From contig JAVBUR010000037.1 in the NCBI GenBank assembly GCA_031555145.1, forward strand, positions 1 to 61,328: a stretch of DNA of 61,328 nt. The letters run 5' to 3'. Numbering within the stretch: position 1 is the stretch's first letter; every line of letters starts with the position of its first letter. Below, in pieces: positions 1 through 7,377 of the stretch. Below the pieces are notes generated by a model. The model was not told where the DNA came from and searched no databases. It saw nothing but the letters and a program-made list of their open reading frames with translations. The translations under genes and the position numbers were made by a program. The DNA is from JAJDIA01 sp031555145 (GTDB taxonomy: Bacteria > Bacteroidota > Bacteroidia > Bacteroidales > Tannerellaceae).

Positions 1-52
1 TATTCCAGGGGCTTACACCCCTGGCTACGAACACGATACCCCTGACGGGGCA
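1..52. repeat. REP-like palindromic element, left copy
   Basis: Two stem-loops are joined by a short linker. Positions 5-24 form a 7-bp stem (CCAGGGG/CCCCTGG, 6-nt loop) and 39-50 form CCCC/GGGG around TGAC, extended by flanking pairs. The linker TACGAACACGA is the reverse complement of the linker in the element at 61236-61283. The two copies share linker and loops but differ at paired stem positions, so structure is conserved. Family knowledge: such doublets resemble the REP sequences mobilised by RAYT transposases, but no transposase gene is in the window. The left end may be cut by the window edge. Confidence 0.65.
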
Positions 53-201
53 TTTTCACTGTCACGACCTCAAGTTATCCCCATACACGCATCAAAAGAT
101 GTGTATAAAGAGTAGCTTTGAAGGCGGGGAGCCGAGATACCGTCTGATAACTCAAAAAATATTCAACTTTCGTTGAAACTGAAAGCCGGGTATAGAAAGT
201 A

Positions 202-245
202 ATCCTCCGGATGGCATGTTGATGTAACATGTTCATCCGGAGGAT
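202..245 (-). terminator. Long hairpin downstream of the sulfatase
   Basis: A perfect 12-bp stem (ATCCTCCGGATG with CATCCGGAGGAT) continues into about six further pairs with one bulge and closes on a 5-nt loop. It lies 27 bp beyond the sulfatase stop. Read on the minus strand it is followed by a moderately T-rich stretch rather than a T run, so it may be a terminator, an mRNA-stabilising 3' hairpin or a REP-type unit. The rest of 53-271 shows only minor hairpins and no gene. Confidence 0.5.
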
Positions 246-271
246 GTAGGATCAGGAGACTTCTATCGGGT

Positions 272-1810
272 TCAGGGTTCTTCTACCTCGTAATAGGCGC
301 GGAGGCGGGTGAGTTCCTGGTGAAGGTCGTCTTGAACATCCTTGTAGGCGGGTTGGCCGTAGAGGTTATTCATTTCAGTGGGGTCTTTCTCCAGATCGTA
401 AAGTTCCCAACTGTCGATATCGTTATAGAAGTGGATCAGTTTGTAGCGGTCGGTTCGGACGCCGTAGTGCCGTTTGACGGCATGTTCGGCAGGATATTCG
501 TAAAAATGATAGTAGAGGGACTTTCGCCAGTCGGCCGGATTCTTACCCTGGAGCAAAGGAAGGAAGGATTCGCCTTGAATATCGTCTGGTACGGAGACTC
601 CCGCCAGTTCAAGGATGGTGGGGGCGTAGTCGATGTTTTGCACTAACTGGGTGATCTCACCCTTTTTCCCTCCCGGCAGACGAGCCAGCAACGGAGTACG
701 GAAGGACTCTTCGTACATGAAACGTTTGTCGAACCAACCGTGTTCGCCCATATAGAAGCCCTGGTCAGAGGTATAGACCACAAGGGTATTCTCCAACAAG
801 CCTTTCTCTTCGAGATATTGCAGTACACGACCGATATTGAGATCGACCGAATGGATCACACTGAGGTAGTCGCGCATATAACGCTGGTACTTCCATTCGG
901 CCAGTTCCTTGCCGGTGAGTCCCCGTGCCTTGAAATCCTGGATGATGGGGTCGTAGTAGGCATCCCATTTGGCTTTTTGTTCGGGGTTGAGGTTATTGTA
1001 CATGGCGCGGCCGGCCTTTTCGAGTCCGGGTTTGGAGTGGATCTCGTTTTCCTTATCAGCCATCTTAAGGTCGTACACGAGATCCATATCGTGGATGATG
1101 CTCATCTCCTGGGCAGCGGCCGCCGGACGATTCTCGTAGGTGTCGTAGAAGTTATCCGGCAGGGGGAAGGTCACGTCGTCAAACATACCCAGGTCCTGCA
1201 AGTCGGGCATCCAGGTACGGTGGGGCGCTTTGTGGTGGAGCAGTAGACAGAAGGGCTTTTCGGGATCACGCCCGGTTTCAAGCCAGTCGAGGGCCAGGTC
1301 GGTGGTGATCGTGGTAGCGTAGCCTTCGAGCTTCTTCTTCTCGCCGTTGTCGATAAACGTCGGGTTGTAGTAGTCGCCCTGCCCGATCAGGATGTTCCAG
1401 TAGTCAAAACCTGTCGGGTCGGAAGTGAGATGCCATTTGCCGACGATGGCCGTTTGGTAACCTGCCTGCTGCAAGAGCTTGGGATAGGTCTGCTGTGTAC
1501 CGTCGAAACGGTGCATGTTGTCGATAAAGCCATTCTTATGGCTGTGTTTACCGGTCAACATACACGCCCGGCTCGGGCCGCTGATCGAGTTCGCCACAAA
1601 ACTGTTTGTAAACACCACCCCCTCGTTACCGATCCGGTCGATATTGGGGGTTTGGGTGAACCGTTTGTCGTAGGCACTGATTGTTTGGTACGAATGATCA
1701 TCACTCATGATATAGAGGATGTTCATCTTTTTCTCGGGTTGAGCGTCTTTACACCCCGCCAGCGCAAAGGCGGGGAGTAAAGGCCATAAAAATGCAAATT
1801 GAGTTCTCAT
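272..1810 (-). CDS. Sulfatase, S1 family, serine type, lipoprotein
   Basis: Probable exported sulfatase of 512 aa that removes sulfate esters from host or dietary glycans. A lipoprotein signal ends in a lipobox with Cys20. The N-terminal metal-site residues D37 and D38 are visible. The modification motif is S77-G-P-S-R81, the serine form that in Bacteroides is converted to formylglycine by the radical SAM enzyme anSME, which is not in this window. The second metal-site region (SDQGFYMGEHG) is near residue 350. Overall resemblance is to GlcNAc-6-sulfatase-like S1 enzymes, but substrate is not settled. The start codon overlaps the stop of a gene remnant (ATGA), so this gene was once translationally coupled to a lost upstream partner and may now depend on transcription from the propeller gene. 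Confidence 0.9.
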   Translation of the reverse strand: MRTQFAFLWPLLPAFALAGCKDAQPEKKMNILYIMSDDHSYQTISAYDKRFTQTPNIDRIGNEGVVFTNSFVANSISGPSRACMLTGKHSHKNGFIDNMHRFDGTQQTYPKLLQQAGYQTAIVGKWHLTSDPTGFDYWNILIGQGDYYNPTFIDNGEKKKLEGYATTITTDLALDWLETGRDPEKPFCLLLHHKAPHRTWMPDLQDLGMFDDVTFPLPDNFYDTYENRPAAAAQEMSIIHDMDLVYDLKMADKENEIHSKPGLEKAGRAMYNNLNPEQKAKWDAYYDPIIQDFKARGLTGKELAEWKYQRYMRDYLSVIHSVDLNIGRVLQYLEEKGLLENTLVVYTSDQGFYMGEHGWFDKRFMYEESFRTPLLARLPGGKKGEITQLVQNIDYAPTILELAGVSVPDDIQGESFLPLLQGKNPADWRKSLYYHFYEYPAEHAVKRHYGVRTDRYKLIHFYNDIDSWELYDLEKDPTEMNNLYGQPAYKDVQDDLHQELTRLRAYYEVEEP

Positions 1811-1947
1811 ATATGTATTTCAGCAAGTTTCCATCCGGGATTCTGTGTCCATGTTTGTCCGGTCAGGGCGGTCTGGCCCTGACTGATGAGGTAAAGATAG
1901 TCACGATCGACGTTAAATCCTAAGCCGGAGGAGCAATTTTTATACAA
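1807..1947 (-). pseudogene. 3' remnant of a lost gene coupled to the sulfatase
   Basis: Directly after the propeller gene's TAA, the same minus-strand reading frame stays open for 46 codons and ends in TGA at 1807-1809, which overlaps the sulfatase ATG as ATGA. The encoded peptide looks like a genuine protein C-terminus (it includes DYLYLISQGQTALTGQTW and ends WKLAEIHI) and does not resemble the propeller. No start codon or upstream part is present. The simplest reading is that an operon partner of the sulfatase was deleted, leaving its last ~45 codons. A 3' UTR that happens to be open is the alternative. A hairpin (GTCAGGGC/GCCCTGAC, about 1862-1883) lies within it. Confidence 0.5.
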
Positions 1948-3018
1948 TTACAGTTTGAATCGTATCACTGGGTCGCCGCCATTGAGGTCGGTAGCGAAGA
2001 TAAAGCCGGCAGCTTCATCAATATGGAAACCGGAGATGGAATGATCCAACGTATACTTACACAAAGGCGTACCATCAAGATCAAACTGGTAAATGTAGCG
2101 GCCGCCCCGTTCGGGATTGATACCCTGGATGCGGGCATGTTTGAGTTCCTGGACCAGGCGGTCTTCAAAGATGGCGTAAATACAATTTTCTGTTACCTGC
2201 ACATCATCAAAACCGATCACACCGCGTGGAATAGCATCTTCGCCACGGATCGAGAACTTAGGGTATTGGTTCGGACCGATCAGCATCTTGAATGAGCCTT
2301 CGCGTACATTATATAATTCGATCGTTTCGCCATAGCAACTGGCCATTACCAACAGGTCTTTCCCGGGAAGAAAATCGGCCACATGGCTCCACCCCAGAGC
2401 AACGGTAGGCGAATCGCCGTCTTTATAATATCGTCGTGTAGGAATCCGACCTACCGAACTGATACGTTTTCCAGTATAATCCACACGATGGTAGCGGCAC
2501 TTACCCGTGTAATCCGTCAGCCAGAAACAAGAGTCCGTAACTGAAAAGCTCTGTGCACGGTGCAATTTCTTATCGAGATGAATAGTTTCTATCGCTTCGG
2601 CTCTCCGTTCAGAAGGGAAAAGTTGCCAACGTATCAACTCCATCTTATTTCCTGTCAGTACCCAGATCGAATCGAGCGAGTAGAAATGGATCATCCGCTC
2701 GGGTAAGGTAACACCTTCGGGATCACCCGGCTTTTTAAGCGGGGCCGAGGTGCCAAAGGAAGCCAGGTGATTTCCGCCAGGATATGTGAAAGCATGGCAG
2801 CACTCGGCTGTGTTCTGTAGGTCAAGCACCAATAAGATGCTGTCCTTGACTATAATTCGATAGGGTTCGTGTGACAAAAGAGTATCCAGCGAAACAGTCT
2901 CTCCCTGCAGTATCTTATTGGAGACAAACACGGAGTAAGGTTGCTCTTCAGGCAAATAAGCATCTTTGCAGGAAAAGACAAACAACAGGCAAATCAATAA
3001 AATTACACTTTTCATCAT
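1948..3018 (-). CDS. TolB-like 6-bladed beta-propeller lipoprotein
   Basis: Predicted lipoprotein of 356 aa with a signal ending at Cys17 (FVFSCKD). The body consists of repeated beta-rich segments with W, D and Y residues typical of the Bacteroidales 6-bladed propeller family (TolB_like, or NHL-like), and it ends in RFKL after a segment typical of the last blade. Function is unknown. Related genes occur at 52370-53518 and 57457-58473. The gene lies upstream of the sulfatase and may be cotranscribed with it. No strong promoter motif is visible directly upstream. Confidence 0.75.
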   Translation of the reverse strand: MMKSVILLICLLFVFSCKDAYLPEEQPYSVFVSNKILQGETVSLDTLLSHEPYRIIVKDSILLVLDLQNTAECCHAFTYPGGNHLASFGTSAPLKKPGDPEGVTLPERMIHFYSLDSIWVLTGNKMELIRWQLFPSERRAEAIETIHLDKKLHRAQSFSVTDSCFWLTDYTGKCRYHRVDYTGKRISSVGRIPTRRYYKDGDSPTVALGWSHVADFLPGKDLLVMASCYGETIELYNVREGSFKMLIGPNQYPKFSIRGEDAIPRGVIGFDDVQVTENCIYAIFEDRLVQELKHARIQGINPERGGRYIYQFDLDGTPLCKYTLDHSISGFHIDEAAGFIFATDLNGGDPVIRFKL

Positions 3019-3873
3019 TCAATCATATTTGTACAGGGCTAATACCATCCCACAGTAAGAACTTTACTACTATCTTAATTATGTAAATGTAGGCTCGAAG
3101 TGAAAGGAGGCCAAAATAAAACGCTGACATTTTACTGACATTTTCTATTCCCCTTGTTATCTGACACTTACAATTTACCATTTACGAGGCCATAGAATAC
3201 CGCTTTTCTAATTATCTAATAAATTAACAAAATCTCTGCCTTTACAGTTTACAAATTATACTTCCCATCCTTTTTTAGCAAAATCATCCAAGTCTCATGA
3301 TTTGAAACCTGACAGAAGGGAACTTCTCCACACACTTACTTTTTTTGTTAGCCTTTTGTTAATTTTGCATTAACCACTTAACAAGTAGTCAACAAAACAT
3401 AAACCAAAAATATATGCAATAGAATATTTTTTAATATAACATATTATTCTACTTATTATCTGATAGTTAAGTATAATACTTTCACAAATATTTTCATGCT
3501 ATTCTATAGAAAACAACGCTATTAATTCACTTTTGATAGATAAAATTCGCACATATTAACAGGTTACATAGGAGGTAATCCTATCAATTCGACGAACAAT
3601 CGCTTACGCAAGCTTCTACAGAAAAAAAGCACACAAATGCACATACAGTGGCAGAAAGAACACAATAATTGATAATTTTGTTTCAGTACTCATAGTATAT
3701 TATAGTATATTTGCACAGAATATAGTCCATTACATATCTACGACACAATGATGAACATACATTATTACATCTGTACCAATAATACATAATAAGCGCATTG
3801 ACAGCATATTAGATATAATCAATTAGCCGTCATAAAATCATTATATATTTCACAACCCTAAGAGACAGTGCAA
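3019..3873. other. AT-rich gene-free region upstream of the membrane regulator
   Basis: About 850 bp without a convincing gene and clearly richer in A+T than its surroundings. Three plus-strand matches to the -7 motif TAnnTTTG occur at 3360-3367, 3673-3680 and 3706-3713. None has TTTG at the canonical 19-21 bp spacing. A small inverted repeat (ATAGGA/TCCTAT around GGTAA) lies near 3569-3585. The region may hold a long leader, a small RNA or foreign DNA. Nothing more definite can be called. Confidence 0.4.
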
Positions 3874-4875
3874 ATGATACCTCACAAAATAAAAAATTTC
3901 ACTCTTACACTTGTCATTCTCTTTAGTGCAATCGTCTTACTGCTTGTCACTTCGGTGGCTATCTACAAGAGTCAATCGATACACACAGCCAAAGAAATAA
4001 GTTTGATATTAGAAAATGCCCTTGCCAATGACATGTCCAACCGCATGGTAAACCCAATGGCACAGGATATGACGATGAGTGAAAATGCGGCTGAACAATA
4101 TTTCCATAAAAGGATGCAAACCCATCTCCTTCATAAGAACCCCATACATGTCAGCTCCCTGGACTCTCTATTCCAACAGTATCTCCGGGAGAAACAAATT
4201 ATAGCAGAAACCGCAATCCGCTATATTTACGAACTGGATCAAATCCAAGACACTCTTGACAGCAAGCCCAACTCTACACTCTATACCAACGCCTATGCCC
4301 TACCGCCCATCCTCTTGGGAACGAAAAATGAGATAATCATACAGGGACATGCCAAAATTGCTACCAGATGTATTCTACATAGAGGGAAAAAGTTGTTCAT
4401 TATCTTTGGCACGTTAATAAGCCTGTTGGCAGCCCTGTTAATGTATGCCGCCTATCGCCAGATGAAGCAGCATCATGTGCCTTCTACCGGCTTATATAAG
4501 ATAGACAGGCATCTTACCTTAAATATAGATACCCTGGAATTGCAGTATAAGCATCAAAGTGTTACCCTGACGCCACAATCAGCACAAATACTCAAACTTT
4601 TTCTGGAAGCACCCGACCATTACCTCGAATACGAAGAACTGGAAACCCTGCAATGGGGGAATAACCACGAGATAACCCGTCGCCGTGAACAGGCTATCGC
4701 CCGCCTGCGTACATCGTTAGAGGAAATCTCCGTCATGCACCTGATCAGCGTATGGGGAAGCGGTAACAAACTGGTAATCGGATCGAAATGGGAAGCTAAA
4801 CGGATGGAAAAATTCTCTTTCCCGTATTTCAAACGGAAAACGGTCTCATTTATAAAACGTTTTTTCGTACGCTGA
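3874..4875 (+). CDS. Membrane-anchored winged-helix transcriptional regulator
   Basis: A protein of about 333 aa. An N-terminal transmembrane helix (about 9-31) is followed by a ~140-residue periplasmic segment and a second helix (about 173-194). The C-terminal domain (about 208-300) resembles the OmpR-type winged helix, with TLTPQSAQILKLF, a recognition-helix region rich in R (TRRREQAIARLR) and a terminal hairpin (VWGSGNKLVIG). This suggests a one-component regulator that senses an extracytoplasmic signal and binds DNA from the membrane, like ToxR/CadC with opposite domain order. A GTG six bases upstream is an alternative start. The 3' end overlaps the convergent glycosyltransferase by 30 bp. 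The target is unknown. Confidence 0.7.
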   Translation: MIPHKIKNFTLTLVILFSAIVLLLVTSVAIYKSQSIHTAKEISLILENALANDMSNRMVNPMAQDMTMSENAAEQYFHKRMQTHLLHKNPIHVSSLDSLFQQYLREKQIIAETAIRYIYELDQIQDTLDSKPNSTLYTNAYALPPILLGTKNEIIIQGHAKIATRCILHRGKKLFIIFGTLISLLAALLMYAAYRQMKQHHVPSTGLYKIDRHLTLNIDTLELQYKHQSVTLTPQSAQILKLFLEAPDHYLEYEELETLQWGNNHEITRRREQAIARLRTSLEEISVMHLISVWGSGNKLVIGSKWEAKRMEKFSFPYFKRKTVSFIKRFFVR

Positions 4876-5844
4876 GAATTCTCCTCTCCTCAATACCAAA
4901 CGGTTCCAAACGGCTGAAAGGAAACCGCAGCCATAGCCCATCAACTGGATATAGGAGGCAGCGACGGCAAGCAGGCCGATCTTCAGGCTCCGGTTGCATA
5001 GCGAAGCATCCACGCAGATCAGCAATGCGTATAATAGTAGCGGCGTCAGACTCCATAGGCAAAACAGGCTGCCGATGAGGAAGAAGGCTACCCCCAGCGT
5101 AAACACCGCCGGAAACACATGCACCAGTTTCAGCGAATCAGGATACTTCTTATACAGGTTGATACGGGCAATACCCGAATTATAGACCTGACGCCAGAAC
5201 TTCCGCCAGTCGGTCCGCCGTTTATGATAGACCCAGGCTGATTGAAATAGCTTCACCCTATAGCCTCCCTTGTAGATGCGGATACTGAAGTCGATATCTT
5301 CGCCAAAACGCATCTTCGAGAAGCCGCCTAAGGCTTCATACACGCTCCGGCGGATCCCCATATTGAAACTGCGGGGATAAAACTTGTCTACCTGCTGCTT
5401 TCCGCCCCGGATACCACCGGTGGTAAAGAACGAGGTCATGGAGTAATTGATGGCTTTCTGCACATCGGTAAAACTGTCGGCTGCCCGATCGGGACCGCCA
5501 AAGGCATCGGCGTCGGTGTGTTCCAACTCCTCCCGTACAGCCCGGATATAGCCCGGAGGCAGGATACAGTCGGAATCAAGCACGATCAGGTAGTCACCCG
5601 TTGCCTTGGTCGCTCCGTAGTTGCGCGCCTGTCCCGGCCCGCCGTTCGGTATCACGAAATACTGAACCGGCAGACGACCGGAATAGGCGGCGACTACCAC
5701 TTCACAGGTGACCGAGGAACCATCTTCCACAATCACCACTTCAAAACTGCCCTCCGACTGCCGTGTGAGGCTTTCCAACAGTTCGCCGACTTCATCGGGA
5801 CGGTTGTATACGGGGATGATCAGAGAGAAGCGGGGAGTAACCAT
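4846..5844 (-). CDS. Family 2 glycosyltransferase, membrane-bound
   Basis: A 332-aa inverting GT-A glycosyltransferase. The N-terminus FSLIIPVYNRP, the nucleotide-binding region VIVEDGSS, the metal-binding DSD motif (VLDSDC, near residue 93) and the acceptor/catalytic segment GEDIDFSIR (near 182) are typical of GT2. Three hydrophobic segments at about 245-315 anchor the C-terminus. It probably extends a surface polysaccharide or glycolipid. It begins 18 bp downstream of ahcY on the same strand, so the two are probably cotranscribed, though no functional link is evident. Confidence 0.9.
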   Translation of the reverse strand: MVTPRFSLIIPVYNRPDEVGELLESLTRQSEGSFEVVIVEDGSSVTCEVVVAAYSGRLPVQYFVIPNGGPGQARNYGATKATGDYLIVLDSDCILPPGYIRAVREELEHTDADAFGGPDRAADSFTDVQKAINYSMTSFFTTGGIRGGKQQVDKFYPRSFNMGIRRSVYEALGGFSKMRFGEDIDFSIRIYKGGYRVKLFQSAWVYHKRRTDWRKFWRQVYNSGIARINLYKKYPDSLKLVHVFPAVFTLGVAFFLIGSLFCLWSLTPLLLYALLICVDASLCNRSLKIGLLAVAASYIQLMGYGCGFLSAVWNRLVLRRGEFSAYEKTFYK

Positions 5845-5862
5845 ACTATAACTGATTAATGA

Positions 5863-7281
5863 TCAATAGCGATAGTGTTCGGGCTTGTAAGGTCCTTCGG
5901 CCTGGACGCCGATATAGGCGGCCTGTTCGGGCGTAAGCGTAGTAAGCTTCACACCGATCCGTTCGAGGTGCAAGCGAGCTACTTCCTCATCCAGACGTTT
6001 GGGCAAGCGGTATACGCCTACTTCATAGCTCATCTGCCAAAGGTCCATCTGTGCCAATACCTGGTTAGTGAAGGAGTTACTCATCACAAACGAAGGGTGT
6101 CCGGTGGCACAACCGAGGTTCACCAGGCGGCCTTCGGCCAGGAGGAAGAGACTGTTGCCGGTCGGGAACGTATACTTATCGACCTGCGGCTTGATATTGG
6201 TATGGATGATAGTAGGATAGTTCACCAGTTTGTCTACCTGTATTTCGTTGTCGAAGTGGCCGATGTTGCATACAATAGCCTGGTCTTTCATCTGTGCCAT
6301 ATAGTCGATGGTGATGATGTCTCGGTTCCCGGTGCAGGTGACGAAGATATTACCTTCTTTCACGGCTTCTTCCATCGTAGTCACTTCAAAGCCTTCCATG
6401 GCTGCTTGCAGAGCGCAGATGGGGTCGATCTCGGTCACCAGCACACGGGCGCCGTACGTACGCATCGAATGTGCACAGCCTTTACCTACGTCACCATAAC
6501 CGGCCACGACCACTACCTTACCGGCGATCATCACATCTGTGGCACGTTTGATACCATCAGCCAGTGATTCACGGCAGCCGTAGAGGTTGTCGAACTTCGA
6601 CTTCGTCACCGAGTCGTTCACATTGATAGCCGGCACCAGCAGTTCGCCACGCTCCATCATCTGATAAAGGCGGTGTACGCCGGTGGTCGTTTCTTCGGAA
6701 ATACCCTTCATGTCGGCGATGGTACGGTGCCAACGGCCATTGTCCTCGGCGAGGATGGAATGGAGGGTATCGAGGATCACCTGTTCTTCGTGGTTGCCGC
6801 CTTTACGGTCGATCGTAGAAGCATCGTCTTCTGCCTTATACCCCCAATGGACAAGCAGGGAAGCGTCGCCTCCGTCGTCAACGATCATGTTCGGACCTTT
6901 CCCTTCAGGGAAACGAAGTGCCATTTCGGTACACCACCAGTATTCTTCCAGCGTTTCGCCTTTCCAGGCATAAACGGGAACACCCGTAGCGGCAATCGCA
7001 GCAGCGGCATGATCCTGTGTGGAGAAGATATTACAACTGGCCCAACGCACATCGGCTCCCAATGCCACCAAGGTTTCGATCAATACAGCCGTTTGGATCG
7101 TCATATGCAACGAACCCATGATGCGGGCACCAGCCAGCGGTTTCGTATCGGCATACTTCCGACGCAAGGCCATCAGACCCGGCATTTCGTGTTCGGCTAT
7201 TTCGATTTCTTTCCGGCCAAAGGCGGCCAGGCTCATATCTGCCACTTTATAGGGCAGGTTGGTGGGGAACAAATGTGACAT
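5863..7281 (-). CDS. ahcY: S-adenosylhomocysteinase
   Basis: Hydrolyses S-adenosyl-L-homocysteine to adenosine and homocysteine, relieving product inhibition of methyltransferases. The 472-aa length matches the family. Visible signatures are the NAD-binding loop GYGDVGKG (about 260), NVNDSVTKSKFDN and the C-terminal KPEHYRY. A -7 motif (TACCTTTG, complement of 7323-7330) lies about 40 bp upstream of the ATG and implies its own promoter. The downstream glycosyltransferase is 18 bp away. Confidence 0.97.
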   Translation of the reverse strand: MSHLFPTNLPYKVADMSLAAFGRKEIEIAEHEMPGLMALRRKYADTKPLAGARIMGSLHMTIQTAVLIETLVALGADVRWASCNIFSTQDHAAAAIAATGVPVYAWKGETLEEYWWCTEMALRFPEGKGPNMIVDDGGDASLLVHWGYKAEDDASTIDRKGGNHEEQVILDTLHSILAEDNGRWHRTIADMKGISEETTTGVHRLYQMMERGELLVPAINVNDSVTKSKFDNLYGCRESLADGIKRATDVMIAGKVVVVAGYGDVGKGCAHSMRTYGARVLVTEIDPICALQAAMEGFEVTTMEEAVKEGNIFVTCTGNRDIITIDYMAQMKDQAIVCNIGHFDNEIQVDKLVNYPTIIHTNIKPQVDKYTFPTGNSLFLLAEGRLVNLGCATGHPSFVMSNSFTNQVLAQMDLWQMSYEVGVYRLPKRLDEEVARLHLERIGVKLTTLTPEQAAYIGVQAEGPYKPEHYRY

Positions 7282-7377
7282 AATGCTATTTAATTATTAC
7301 TTAATTGATCACTTAAACGCCACAAAGGTACGAATATATCCCGACACAGACGGGAAGAATAACCGTTATTCACAAAA

